From the NCBI GenBank assembly GCA_035517495.1, contig DATIYT010000103.1:372001-436000 (forward strand): 64,000 bases of DNA. Reading direction: 5' to 3'. The notes beneath the pieces were generated by a model that worked only from the letters and a program-made list of their open reading frames with translations, searched no databases and was not told the DNA's origin. Position 1 is the stretch's first letter. Every line of letters starts with the position of its first letter. This document shows, one piece after another, positions 52,136 through 61,588 of the stretch. Source of the DNA: DASZHJ01 sp035517495 (lineage in GTDB: Bacteria; Pseudomonadota; Alphaproteobacteria; ATCC43930; CGMCC-115725). A program made the translations under genes and the position numbers.

Positions 52136-53020
52136 ATGGCCACCCTCAAGGAGTTGCGGCTCCGCATCCGCAGCGTGAAGTCGACGCAGAAGATCACCTC
52201 CGCCATGAAGGTGGTGGCGGCGTCGCGTCTGCGCCGCGCGCAGGAGCAGGCCGAAGCCGCGCGGCCTTATGCACAGCGGATGGAGCGGATGCTGGGCTCG
52301 TTGGCCGCGAGCATTGTCGCCACCGGCAACGCGCCCAAACTGCTGGCCGGCACCGGCAAGGATGACACGCATCTACTGGTGATCGCGACATCGGATCGTG
52401 GACTCGCCGGCGGCTTCAACGCGTCGATCCTGCGCGAGACGCGCCGCACCATCCGCGAGCTCGTCGGCGCCGGCAAGCAGGTGAAGCTGCTCACCATCGG
52501 CCGCAAGGGGCGCGACAGCCTGCGGCGCGACCAGGCGAAACTGATCGTGGACAGCTTCACCGATGTGGGGCGCCGGCGCCTCGAATTCACGGAGGCGCAG
52601 GCGATCGCGAGCCGCATGCTGGCGCTGTTCGACAAGGGCGAGATTGACGTCGCGACCGTCATTTACAATCGCTTCAAATCGGCGATGACGCAGATCGTCA
52701 CCAAGCAGCAGGTGATCCCCTTCGCGGTCCCCGAATCGGTCGAGCGGCCGGACCCGGCGGTGCAAGGTGTCTACGAATTCGAACCCGAGGACGTGGCGAT
52801 CCTCGAGGCCTTGTTGCCGCGCAACCTGGCGGTTCAGGTTTTCACGGCGCTGCTCGAAAGCAACGCCAGCGAGCAGGGTGCGCGCATGACTGCGATGGAC
52901 AACGCGACCCGCAACGCCGGTGAGATGATCGATCGTCTCACCATCACCTACAACCGCTCGCGCCAGGCCGCCATCACCAAGGAACTGATCGAGATCATCT
53001 CGGGCGCCGAGGCGCTCTAA
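52136..53020 (+). CDS. atpG: ATP synthase F1 gamma subunit
   Basis: The gamma subunit is the central rotor shaft. The 294-residue protein begins with the coiled helix ATLKELRLRIRSVKSTQKIT, followed by SAMKVVAASRLRRAQ. It has SDRGLAGGFNASILR near residue 85 and ends with the signature ASEQGARMTAMDNATRNAGE and TYNRSRQAAITKELIEIISGAEAL. It is between atpA and atpD in the expected place. Confidence 0.96.
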   Translation: MATLKELRLRIRSVKSTQKITSAMKVVAASRLRRAQEQAEAARPYAQRMERMLGSLAASIVATGNAPKLLAGTGKDDTHLLVIATSDRGLAGGFNASILRETRRTIRELVGAGKQVKLLTIGRKGRDSLRRDQAKLIVDSFTDVGRRRLEFTEAQAIASRMLALFDKGEIDVATVIYNRFKSAMTQIVTKQQVIPFAVPESVERPDPAVQGVYEFEPEDVAILEALLPRNLAVQVFTALLESNASEQGARMTAMDNATRNAGEMIDRLTITYNRSRQAAITKELIEIISGAEAL

Positions 53021-53033
53021 GAGGGAATGTCCC

Positions 53034-54458
53034 ATGGCAAAGAATGCAGTCGGAACCATCACCCAGATCATCGGCGCCGTCGTCGACGTCCGCTTCGGCG
53101 GCGAGCTGCCCGCGATCCTGAGCGCGTTGCACGCGCAGAACCAGGGCAAGACCCTGGTGCTCGAAGTGGCGCAGCACCTGGGCGAGAACACGGTCCGCAC
53201 CGTCGCCATGGATTCGACCGACGGTCTGGTGCGCGGTGCCGAGGTCACGGACACCGGCGGGCCGATCGAGGTTCCGGTCGGACCGGAGACGTTGGGACGC
53301 ATCATCAATGTGGTCGGCGACCCCGTAGACGAGCGCGGCCCCGTCAATGCCAAGCGGCAATCACCCATCCACAAGCCCGCGCCTGAATTCGTCGATCAAT
53401 CGACCGAGGCGGAGATCCTGATCACGGGTATCAAGGTGGTGGACCTGCTGGCACCCTACGCCAAGGGCGGCAAAGTCGGCTTGTTCGGCGGTGCCGGCGT
53501 CGGCAAGACCGTGATCATCATGGAGCTCATCAACAACATCGCCAAGGCGCATGGCGGCTACTCGGTGTTCGCGGGCGTCGGCGAGCGCACGCGCGAGGGC
53601 AACGACCTTTACCACGAGATGATGGAGTCGAAGGTCATCATTACCGACGGCCCCGGCTCCAAGGCGGCGCTGGTCTATGGTCAGATGAACGAGCCGCCGG
53701 GCGCGCGGGCCCGGGTCGGGTTGACCGGTCTCACGCTCGCGGAATACTTCCGCGACGAGGAAGGACAGGACGTGCTGTTCTTCGTCGACAATATCTTCCG
53801 CTTCACCCAGGCGGGCTCCGAGGTGTCGGCGCTCCTCGGGCGCATTCCCTCGGCAGTGGGATATCAGCCGACGCTCGCAACCGACATGGGCGCGCTGCAG
53901 GAGCGGATCACCACCACCAAGAAGGGCTCGATCACGTCCGTGCAGGCGATCTATGTGCCGGCCGATGACTTGACCGACCCCGCGCCCGCGACCTCCTTTG
54001 CGCATCTCGACGCGACCACGGTGCTCTCGCGCCAGATCGCCGAGCTCGGAATTTATCCTGCGGTCGATCCGCTCGACAGCACGTCTCGCATGCTCGACCC
54101 GCGCGTCGTCGGCGAGGAGCACTATAAAGTCGCGCGGGACGTGCAGCGCGTGCTGCAGACCTACAAGTCGCTCCAGGACATCATCGCGATCCTGGGCATG
54201 GACGAGCTTTCCGAGGAAGACAAGCTCACGGTGGCTCGCGCGCGCAAAATCCAGCGCTTCCTCTCGCAACCCTTCCACGTCGCCGAGGTGTTCACGGGAA
54301 CGCCAGGCGTGTTCGTCAAGCTCGAAGACACCATAAAGGGCTTCAAGGGCATCGTCGCCGGCGAGCACGATGACCTGCCGGAGGCCGCCTTCTACATGGT
54401 AGGCACCATCGAGGAAGCAATCTCGAAGGCGCGCAAGATGGCGGCCGAGGCGGCCTGA
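53034..54458 (+). CDS. atpD: ATP synthase F1 beta subunit
   Basis: This is the catalytic subunit. The 474-residue protein has the P-loop GLFGGAGVGKTVIIMEL (near residue 153), GERTREGNDLYHEM with the catalytic Glu, DNIFRFTQAGSEVSALLGRIPSA and the DELSEEDKL (DELSEED) hinge. All are intact. The spacing to atpG is 13 bases and to atpC 11 bases. Confidence 0.97.
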   Translation: MAKNAVGTITQIIGAVVDVRFGGELPAILSALHAQNQGKTLVLEVAQHLGENTVRTVAMDSTDGLVRGAEVTDTGGPIEVPVGPETLGRIINVVGDPVDERGPVNAKRQSPIHKPAPEFVDQSTEAEILITGIKVVDLLAPYAKGGKVGLFGGAGVGKTVIIMELINNIAKAHGGYSVFAGVGERTREGNDLYHEMMESKVIITDGPGSKAALVYGQMNEPPGARARVGLTGLTLAEYFRDEEGQDVLFFVDNIFRFTQAGSEVSALLGRIPSAVGYQPTLATDMGALQERITTTKKGSITSVQAIYVPADDLTDPAPATSFAHLDATTVLSRQIAELGIYPAVDPLDSTSRMLDPRVVGEEHYKVARDVQRVLQTYKSLQDIIAILGMDELSEEDKLTVARARKIQRFLSQPFHVAEVFTGTPGVFVKLEDTIKGFKGIVAGEHDDLPEAAFYMVGTIEEAISKARKMAAEAA

Positions 54459-54469
54459 GGACCGCGCCG

Positions 54470-54928
54470 ATGGCCGACACCGTCCGCTTCGAGCTGGTAT
54501 CGCCGGAAAAGCTGCTGCTCTCCGAGGATGTCCGCATGGTCGTGGTGCCCGGTGGCGAAGGCAATTTCGGCGTGCTGCCCGGACACATGCTGATGATCTC
54601 GACCGTTCGGCCGGGGATCATCGACGTCTATTCAGGCGCCACGGTGAGCGAGCGGATTTTCGTCTCCGGCGGATTCGCGGAGGTGACGCCCGAGCGATGC
54701 ACCGTTTTAGCGGACGAGGCCATGCCGCTCGCCCAGCTCAATCGCGGTCAGGTCGAAGAGAGCCTGAAGCGGGCCGACGCCGCGATCGCCAGTCTTCAAG
54801 AACGGCTGCCGCGGCTGCAAGGCGCGGCGCAGGAGCAAGCGCTTGCGGAGCTGCGTTCGGCCGAAGCCGAGCGCGCGCTCGCGGAGGCAAAGCGCATTGC
54901 GCTGGACGCGGCCGGCGTCGGGGCCTAG
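54470..54928 (+). CDS. atpC: ATP synthase F1 epsilon subunit
   Basis: Epsilon regulates the rotor. The 152-residue protein has the N-terminal beta-sandwich (VRFELVSPEKLLLSEDVRMV, GEGNFGVLPGHMLMISTVRPG, FVSGGFAEVTPERCTVLADEA) and an Ala/Glu/Arg-rich C-terminal helical part. It closes the operon. Confidence 0.95.
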   Translation: MADTVRFELVSPEKLLLSEDVRMVVVPGGEGNFGVLPGHMLMISTVRPGIIDVYSGATVSERIFVSGGFAEVTPERCTVLADEAMPLAQLNRGQVEESLKRADAAIASLQERLPRLQGAAQEQALAELRSAEAERALAEAKRIALDAAGVGA

Positions 54929-55011
54929 CCCATATCGAGCTTGGCCGGCCGGCTGGCGTGGAATGAGTGGAGCCCCTATAATTCACACCCGTGGCGGAAG
55001 GGGCTGGGGTC

Positions 55012-55827
55012 ATGGCGACCTGGACGCTGAACGACATCCGCTGGGATGAGTTCGATCGACGCAAGGTCGATCCCGATTTGTTGCCCATTGTAAAGGCCGC
55101 GAGTCTGGTTGAGCAGAACGGCGGCGACTACGCGCGATATCTCTGCAATGTTTTCGACGACGACCCGGAGTTTCAGCGCGTAGCGCGGCTTTGGGGCGAG
55201 GAAGAGATTCAGCACGGCCTTGCGCTTGGTCGTTGGGCGGGCCTGGCCGATCCCTCGTTCGATCACGCGGATGCGTGCGCGCGCTTCACGGCCGGCTTCC
55301 GAGTCGATCTTGACGCGCATCGATCCGTGCGCGGCACACGAGCCGGCGAGCTGATCGCGCGATGCATCGTGGAGACCGGCACCAGCTCCTACTACACGGC
55401 ACTTGCCGAAGCGAGCGAGGAGCCGGTGCTGCGCTCGATCTGTCAACGGATCGCTGCCGATGAATTCAGGCATTACAAGCTCTTCTACACCCATCTGAAG
55501 CGTTATCTCGCGCGCGAGAAGATCGGCTTCTGGCAACGCCTGCGGGTCGCGGCCGGCCGCGTCGCGGAATCCGAAGATGACGAGCTTGCCTATGCCTACC
55601 ACGCCGCCAACGAGGTGGCGGCGCCCTATGACCGCAAGCGGTGCTCTCGCGCTTATGCGCGTCGTGCCTACAGAGTATATCGACCGCATCACGTAGAGCG
55701 CGGCCTGGCGATGATTTTCAAGGCCGTCGGGCTTAAGCCGCATGGCGCGCTCAACCGGGCGACGGCGCAGTTCGCATGGTGGGGCATGCGCCGCCGCATC
55801 CGGGAACTCGATCGCCGCGCCGCCTGA
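55012..55827 (+). CDS. ferritin-like domain protein (diiron, acyl-ACP-desaturase-like)
   Basis: The 271-residue protein reads as a four-helix-bundle diiron protein: RLWGEEEIQHGLALGRWAG (ExxxH near residue 65), ETGTSSYYTALAE and RIAADEFRHYKLFYTHLKR (ExxxH near residue 150). Members resembling acyl-ACP desaturases and rubrerythrins share this pattern; the reaction is unknown. ATG 55012 is chosen after GGAAGGGG; GTG 54991 is an alternative. It follows atpC by 83 bases, and the convergent small gene overlaps its end by 77 bases. Confidence 0.8.
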   Translation: MATWTLNDIRWDEFDRRKVDPDLLPIVKAASLVEQNGGDYARYLCNVFDDDPEFQRVARLWGEEEIQHGLALGRWAGLADPSFDHADACARFTAGFRVDLDAHRSVRGTRAGELIARCIVETGTSSYYTALAEASEEPVLRSICQRIAADEFRHYKLFYTHLKRYLAREKIGFWQRLRVAAGRVAESEDDELAYAYHAANEVAAPYDRKRCSRAYARRAYRVYRPHHVERGLAMIFKAVGLKPHGALNRATAQFAWWGMRRRIRELDRRAA

Positions 55828-56233
55828 GGCCTCGCGGCGACCGGTCGCGTAATAGGCTAAAGGCCTGGATCAACTGTTCCTGAGTGGCGCTGGGTATGCT
55901 GTGCAGCAATCTGTGCAGCAATCCGCGCACCGCCTGGAACGCGCCGAACACAACGGCGCCCCAGGCGACGGCATACGTGCCGCCGCCCGACGCACCCGCA
56001 TAGGTGAGCGCGGTCACCGGTATCCCGCCCACGCACCAGAGAGTGCCCAACCCTGCAGACTTGAGGCCGGCGGCGCGATAGGCGACCGCAAGCTCGCGTT
56101 TGAAGCGTTGGACGTTGGCGACCGCGCTTTTGGGGCTCGCGGGCTCGAGGCCAAGCGCGGCCACTTGGCTTGCGGCGTCGCCAGCCGAGGCGCCGCACTT
56201 CAGTGGCGGCGGTTTGAGGCATTTCTTAACCAT
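55751..56233 (-). CDS. small membrane protein of unknown function
   Basis: The 160-residue frame contains two hydrophobic helices joined by a glycine-rich turn: GLGTLWCVGGIPVTALTYAG, then SGGGTYAVAWGAVVFGAFQAVRGLL (residues about 60-105). That SGGG-Y-VAWG pattern is common in small uncharacterised bacterial membrane proteins. The N-terminal third is soluble. The last 25 or so residues overlap the ferritin-like gene on the other strand and look unlike a natural C-terminus, so a frameshift or an atypical end is possible. Confidence 0.55.
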   Translation of the reverse strand: MVKKCLKPPPLKCGASAGDAASQVAALGLEPASPKSAVANVQRFKRELAVAYRAAGLKSAGLGTLWCVGGIPVTALTYAGASGGGTYAVAWGAVVFGAFQAVRGLLHRLLHSIPSATQEQLIQAFSLLRDRSPRGLRRRGDRVPGCGGACPTMRTAPSPG

Positions 56234-56287
56234 TCGCGTTCATGTTGAGGTGGCCCGCGGAACGACGCTCGGAAGGGGAACACGGAA

Positions 56288-59200
56288 GTGGCTGGCGACG
56301 ATGGAATTCGCCCGCAAGCAAGGTGGCTGGGGACGGGGCTCGACGGCCTATTCAGTTCGAGCCGTCGGCTCTCGCTGATTGGGATTTTCCTCGCGCTGCT
56401 GACGATCGCGGCGGCGGGACTCGCAATTTGGGACCTCCGAGAAGACGCGATCGACAGCTACCGCAAGGACATCAACAACCTTGGCGTCGTTCTCGCCGAG
56501 CAGACCGCCCGCACGCTGCAGGCGGTCGATCTGGTGATGCAGGAGGCGCGCGAAAAGGTGCTAAACAGCGGCGTCAACCGGCCGGAGGACATGAAGCGCC
56601 TGATGGGGAACGAGTGGGTCCACCAGTACCTGCAGAACCAAATAAAGAGCCTGCCCCAGGCAGACGCGATCATCCTGGTCGATGCCGACGGAAAGATGGT
56701 GAACTTCTCGCGCTACTGGCCGATTCCGGAGCTCGACATTTCAGATCGGGATTTCTTCAAATATGCCCGCGACCACGACGATCCCGGCGCGATCATCAGC
56801 GAGCCAATCCGCACGCGCACGACCGGTACCTGGACTGTCTACATCTTGCGGCGGATCGTCGGACCCGACGGTCGATTTCTCGGCATTGTGCAGGGGGCGA
56901 TACGCACGGATTACCTGGAGAATTTCTACCGGGCAATCACGCTGGAAAACGGCGCCGCGGTGACGGTATTGCGCCGTGACGGCACGTTGCTCGCGCGCTA
57001 TCCCGATCGCGATTCCGTCCTCAACGAAAAGATGCCCGTGAGTTCCGGTTGGTACCCCGTCGTCGATGCTGGGGGCGGCACCTACCGTTCACCGGGATAT
57101 TTCGACGGCGTTCCGCGACTGGTCAGCGTCAATCCACGCCGAGACTATCCCGTGGTCGTCAATGTTTCGATCGCCGAGGAGGAAGCACTGGCGCCCTGGC
57201 GCCGGCAGGCGATCTATATAGCGATGGGGGCTATCTATGCGGTGATTGGTTTTGCGGTGCTGTTCCGAGCTCTGGCGGCGCAATTCCGGCGGCTTGAGAA
57301 CCAAGCGGACGAGATCGCCCGCGTCAGCGACTCAATTCGCGAGAGCGAAGGCAAGTTGGTCGAGAAATCGAAAATTCTCGAGGCGACGCTCGAGCACATG
57401 GGTCAGGGCATCATCATGGTGGATGCGACGCGCCGGGTGGTGGTGCATAACCGACGGGTCTGCGAGATGCTGGGGCTGCCGCCGGAATTCCTCGCGCGCC
57501 AGCCGACCATCGACGAGGTCGTGGAACGCCAGTTCAAGAGCGATGAATTCGCCAAGGCGGCCCAACACCTGCAGGCGCTCATAAAGACCAGCGACTTCGC
57601 CTCGCTGCCGGCGATCTATGAACGTGAGCGACCGAACGGCGAAGTGCTGGAAATCCGCACGGTGCCGCTCGAAAACGGCGGCATGGTGCGCACCTTCGCC
57701 GACATAACCCAGCGCAAGGCGTCGGAAGTGGCACTCGCGCAGGCCAAGGAAGCGGCCGAGGCGACCAGCCGGGAGCTTGCCGCCGCCCACCATGCGGCCG
57801 AAGCCGCGAGCCGCGCCAAAACCGAGTTCCTTGCCAACATGTCGCATGAAATTCGCACTCCCATGAACGGCATCATGGGCATGAATACGATCCTGCTTCG
57901 CACGGAACTGAGCGTCGAACAGCAGGAATGCGCGATCGCGATCCGCGACAGCGCCGAGGCGCTGCTGACGGTGATCAACGACATCCTCGACGTTTCCAAG
58001 CTCGAAGCCGGCCGGATCGAGCTCGAAGTCATCGACTTCGATCTCGCCGATACGGTCGAGGCGACGGTCACGCTGCTCGGTCCCAAGGCGCACGAGAAGG
58101 GGATCGATCTCGCGGTCTTCGTCGATAGCGCCGCGCGCTCCGGCTTCCGCGGCGATCCGACTCGCCTGCGCCAGGTCCTGTTCAACCTGGTGGGCAACGC
58201 CATCAAGTTCACCAGCAAGGGCGGGGTGCTGGTTGAAGTCTCCGTACCGGCGGACTTGCCCGATAGTACGCCGCGCGTTCGCTTCGAGGTCACTGATACC
58301 GGCATCGGTATGTCGGAAGCGGTGCTCGCCAACCTGTTCCAAAAATTCAATCAGGCGGACAGTTCGATCACGCGCCGTTTCGGTGGCACAGGCCTCGGGC
58401 TTGCGATTTCGAGGCAGCTTGTCGCGTTGATGGGCGGCGAGATCGGAGTCGAAAGCACACCCGGCCGCGGCACCCGATTCTGGTTCGAGATTCCACTGGC
58501 GCCCGCGACCAGCCCGACGGTAGGTCGTCGCGCGCTGCCGGAAAAGCTCCGCGGACTGCGCGTGCTGGTCGTCGATGACATCGCACTCAATCGGCGCGTC
58601 TTGGTGCGCCAGCTCGAGAGCCTCGGCATGACCGTTGCCGCGGTGGATGATCCTTTTCAAGCGATCGCCGATCTTGAACGCTCGTGGCATCAAGGACGCC
58701 CCTTCGACGTCATGGTGATCGATCAGATGATGCCGTCCTTTTCCGGCGACGCGCTGGCTCGGCGGGTCCGCGCCATTCCCGGAATCGCCGAGACCAAGCT
58801 CGTGCTCGCATCCTCTGCGGGTCGCCACGGTTTGCCGGCCGAGATCTACGATTGCGTCGACGCGGTGCTGACCAAGCCGGTGCGAGAGCAGTCGCTGCTC
58901 GATGCATTTGGGCGGTTGTTCGGCGTTTCCGGCACGCCGGCGGCCGAGCCGCGGGTCTTGCCGTCCGGCGCTCCGGTCGAGCGCCAACTGCGCGTGCTGG
59001 TTGCCGAGGACAATAAGATCAACCAACAGCTTGTGCTGTTGTTGCTGCGCAAGGCCGATCACATCGTCGATGTTGCGGACAATGGCGAACAGGCGCTTGA
59101 GGCGCTGCAGCGCGCCGACTATGACGTCGTTCTGATGGACATTCAGATGCCGGTCCTTGACGGAGTGCAGGCGACGAAGCGCATTCGCGCGCTCCCCGCG

Positions 59201-59749
59201 CCAAAGAACGGCATACCGATCATCGCGCTGACAGCCAATGCGATGGCGGGAGCGGCGGAAGAGTACCTAGATGCGGGCATGGACGACTATCTCTCAAAGC
59301 CGCTCGATCCCGCCGCACTGTTCTCGAAGCTCAGCGACATCGCCAGCGCCATTAAGCGACCGCTCGCGCCGGTGTCGGCACCGCCGCCGCCACGCGCCGA
59401 CGTGGACGGAATCGACCTGGCAGCGCTCGATCGACTGCGAGACATGATCGGCACCGCCGAATTCCGCCGCCTGCTCGGCAAGTTTCTCGATGAATTCGGC
59501 TCTCGCATCGACAGCATCGGTGAAGAGCTGCGAGCCGGCAACCTCGCCATGGCGGCGAGGCAGGCGCATGATCTGGTTTCGACTTCGGGTAACTGCGGCG
59601 CCAAGCGGATCTGCGAGCTGGCGCGCGAACTCGAGCGTGCCTGCAAGAAAGGCGAGGCCACGGCCGCGGACGAGAACTACGCAAAGATTTGCCGCGCCGC
59701 GATCGACGCCACGGCCGCGCTCGGCGAAATGCGCGATCAGGCGGCGTGA
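56288..59749 (+). CDS. hybrid sensor histidine kinase with two receivers and Hpt
   Basis: The 1153-residue membrane kinase holds, in order: a first membrane helix (about 28-50); an extracytoplasmic dCache-like sensor (about 55-305, with IILVDADGKMVNFSRYWP and ISDRDFFKYARDHDDPG); a second helix (about 308-332); a coiled region; a PAS-7-like domain (about 360-475, HMGQGIIMVDATRRVVVHNR); HisKA with H520 in SHEIRTPMNG; HATPase with FGGTGLGLAISRQL; two receivers with D812 (VIDQMMP) and D951 (LMDIQMPVLDG); and a C-terminal Hpt with H1094 (QAHDLVSTSGN). No response regulator is adjacent. The ligand is unknown. GTG 56288 is the start. Confidence 0.93.
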   Translation: MAGDDGIRPQARWLGTGLDGLFSSSRRLSLIGIFLALLTIAAAGLAIWDLREDAIDSYRKDINNLGVVLAEQTARTLQAVDLVMQEAREKVLNSGVNRPEDMKRLMGNEWVHQYLQNQIKSLPQADAIILVDADGKMVNFSRYWPIPELDISDRDFFKYARDHDDPGAIISEPIRTRTTGTWTVYILRRIVGPDGRFLGIVQGAIRTDYLENFYRAITLENGAAVTVLRRDGTLLARYPDRDSVLNEKMPVSSGWYPVVDAGGGTYRSPGYFDGVPRLVSVNPRRDYPVVVNVSIAEEEALAPWRRQAIYIAMGAIYAVIGFAVLFRALAAQFRRLENQADEIARVSDSIRESEGKLVEKSKILEATLEHMGQGIIMVDATRRVVVHNRRVCEMLGLPPEFLARQPTIDEVVERQFKSDEFAKAAQHLQALIKTSDFASLPAIYERERPNGEVLEIRTVPLENGGMVRTFADITQRKASEVALAQAKEAAEATSRELAAAHHAAEAASRAKTEFLANMSHEIRTPMNGIMGMNTILLRTELSVEQQECAIAIRDSAEALLTVINDILDVSKLEAGRIELEVIDFDLADTVEATVTLLGPKAHEKGIDLAVFVDSAARSGFRGDPTRLRQVLFNLVGNAIKFTSKGGVLVEVSVPADLPDSTPRVRFEVTDTGIGMSEAVLANLFQKFNQADSSITRRFGGTGLGLAISRQLVALMGGEIGVESTPGRGTRFWFEIPLAPATSPTVGRRALPEKLRGLRVLVVDDIALNRRVLVRQLESLGMTVAAVDDPFQAIADLERSWHQGRPFDVMVIDQMMPSFSGDALARRVRAIPGIAETKLVLASSAGRHGLPAEIYDCVDAVLTKPVREQSLLDAFGRLFGVSGTPAAEPRVLPSGAPVERQLRVLVAEDNKINQQLVLLLLRKADHIVDVADNGEQALEALQRADYDVVLMDIQMPVLDGVQATKRIRALPAPKNGIPIIALTANAMAGAAEEYLDAGMDDYLSKPLDPAALFSKLSDIASAIKRPLAPVSAPPPPRADVDGIDLAALDRLRDMIGTAEFRRLLGKFLDEFGSRIDSIGEELRAGNLAMAARQAHDLVSTSGNCGAKRICELARELERACKKGEATAADENYAKICRAAIDATAALGEMRDQAA

Positions 59750-59768
59750 GACGGCAGCCCGAACCGGG

Positions 59769-60239
59769 TCAGCCGCCGATAATCGACCTGAACTCCTTGA
59801 GCACATCCCCATAGAGCCGTCGCTTGAACGGCACGATCAGGCGCGGCAGCGCCGAGGGTTCGACCCACTTCCAGGCGCTGAATTCGGGATGATCGGTCGC
59901 AAGATCGATTTCGCGGTCTTGGCCCAGGAAACGCATGGCGAACCACTTCTGCCGCTGTCCCCGATACCGACCGCGCCAAACATGTTGGCGGAACTCTACC
60001 GGCAGGTCATACTCGAACCAGCGCGCGCTCTCGGCCAGAATCTCGGCGTTATCGGTGCCGATCTCCTCCTTGAGCTCGCGCAAAGCGGCTTCGCGTGGCG
60101 TCTCGCCGCGATCGATTCCACCCTGCGGCATCTGCCAGGCCTCGCCCGGGTAATCGATCCGCTGCCCGACAAACGCAAGCCCTAACCGATTCAGCAGCAG
60201 GATGCCGACGCCGCTGCGGTACTCCGCCGAGCTGCTCAT
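59769..60239 (-). CDS. rppH: RNA pyrophosphohydrolase RppH
   Basis: RppH removes pyrophosphate from 5' ends of mRNAs, triggering decay. The 156-residue Nudix protein has YRSGVGILLLNRLGLAFVGQR, the Nudix box GGIDRGETPREAALRELKEE near residue 43, and the WFAMRFLGQDREIDL segment. ATG 60239 overlaps the YibQ stop by four bases; a longer upstream start is rejected. This linkage of rppH with a YibQ-type gene and ctpA is common in alphaproteobacteria. Confidence 0.93.
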   Translation of the reverse strand: MSSSAEYRSGVGILLLNRLGLAFVGQRIDYPGEAWQMPQGGIDRGETPREAALRELKEEIGTDNAEILAESARWFEYDLPVEFRQHVWRGRYRGQRQKWFAMRFLGQDREIDLATDHPEFSAWKWVEPSALPRLIVPFKRRLYGDVLKEFRSIIGG

Positions 60240-61576
60240 GGCCGCGCAGCGGCGGTACGGTCGGGCTGCATATCCGCGGTCGCGGACACGGGCGCGAGCA
60301 CGATCCCCTTCTGCGCCAGGCCCTGAAACCAAAGGGCTATGCGCTCCATAGTCACCGGATAGACGTCGCTGGTGATGCCGACCGCGACGCCATTCTGGCG
60401 CGCCAGCGTCTCAAGCTGCTGCAGGCGCTGGTCGATTGCGTCGCGCGCTGCCTGCCGGTCCAGCACCAGGTCGCTTACGGCATGCGGCAGGCCGATCGAT
60501 TTGGCGAGCGAGGCGGCGACACTTTGATCCGTGGTTCTGCTGTCGACGAACATCAATCCGCGCGATTTGATCTCATCCAGGATCGGCAATAGATCAGCCT
60601 TGGAGGTGGTAAATCGTGACCCGTTGAGGGAGACGACGCCGACATATCCGGTAACGCGGGTCAGCACCCAGCGCTCGCGTTCGAGGTTCTGCTGCTTGTC
60701 CAGCGAGGTGAGCAATGTCTTGGGGCCGGGATCGACGCGCGGATAATCGGCGGGCTCCATCGGCAGCGACAGCAGCACTTCATGTCCCGCGGCGCGCGCG
60801 CGGCCGATCCACTCGTCGAGCTGGGGCGTGAAGGGATTGAACACCAAGGTCACCGCGCCCGGGAGGTCGTTGATTGCGGCCTCGCTCGCCGCGCCGGAGA
60901 GGCCAAGACCCACGATCAAGATCGCGATGCGCGGACGGCGGTCGGTGCGATCGAAGGGGCGTGCATAGACCTGCCAGGGGGTTCTGCCATCGGGGGCGAT
61001 GACCGGTAGCGGCCCCGCGTTCCCTTGCTCCACTAGGGCCGGGTCGGGTGCCGGGGTGAGCGGCTCCGATTTCGGCGGCGTTGGCGGTTTGACGGGGGGC
61101 GGTCGCGGTAGCGTTGCCTGCGAAGGCGGCGCTGCCGGAATCGGTGGCGGCGGGAGCGGAGCCGCCGTGGGCGCCGAGGGCGTCGGCGCGAACGGGGCCC
61201 CAGGTGGCGCAGCCGCGACAGCCGTGGGCGGAGCCGGCGCTGCCGGACTTGGGTTCGCGGGCGCCGGTTGCGGGTTTGCGATGCTCGCGGGCGCCGGCTC
61301 CGGCACCGCGGCAGCGGGAGACGGCGCTTGCGGGATCGCGGCGCTCGATGGCGTCGGTTCCGGAACCGCGGAGCTCGGCGGTGGCGGTCTAGAGGGCAGC
61401 GGTTCGGTTATGCCGGCGTTGACCCAGGTGCGCGGCGGGGATGCCGCCGTCCATTGCAGCCAAGCCCCCGTCCCGGCGATTCCTGCGAGCAGCAGGATTA
61501 TCACCGCAATTAATGCGCGACTGCCTCTGGACGGGCGCCCGGGACCGCGTTCAGGCTCGTTTGCCTGCGACGCCAC
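60236..61576 (-). CDS. divergent polysaccharide deacetylase (YibQ family)
   Basis: The 446-residue protein has an N-terminal cytoplasmic stub, one membrane helix (SRALIAVIILLLAGIAGTGA, about residues 18-38), a very Pro/Ala-rich linker (about 50-190) and a periplasmic divergent deacetylase domain (RIAILIVGLGLSGAASEAAI, LSLPMEPADYP, GLMFVDSRTTDQSVA). The family is linked to envelope maintenance; the substrate is unknown. It lies between ctpA and rppH, overlapping rppH by four bases. Confidence 0.9.
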   Translation of the reverse strand: MASQANEPERGPGRPSRGSRALIAVIILLLAGIAGTGAWLQWTAASPPRTWVNAGITEPLPSRPPPPSSAVPEPTPSSAAIPQAPSPAAAVPEPAPASIANPQPAPANPSPAAPAPPTAVAAAPPGAPFAPTPSAPTAAPLPPPPIPAAPPSQATLPRPPPVKPPTPPKSEPLTPAPDPALVEQGNAGPLPVIAPDGRTPWQVYARPFDRTDRRPRIAILIVGLGLSGAASEAAINDLPGAVTLVFNPFTPQLDEWIGRARAAGHEVLLSLPMEPADYPRVDPGPKTLLTSLDKQQNLERERWVLTRVTGYVGVVSLNGSRFTTSKADLLPILDEIKSRGLMFVDSRTTDQSVAASLAKSIGLPHAVSDLVLDRQAARDAIDQRLQQLETLARQNGVAVGITSDVYPVTMERIALWFQGLAQKGIVLAPVSATADMQPDRTAAARP

Positions 61577-61588
61577 CGACCGCCCCGG

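Noticed and set aside
60990..61440. Tandem DNA repeat in the plus-strand reading of the yibQ linker
   Set aside because: The periodicity comes from Pro/Ala/Glu codons in the linker of the minus-strand protein; exact repeat units are not maintained.
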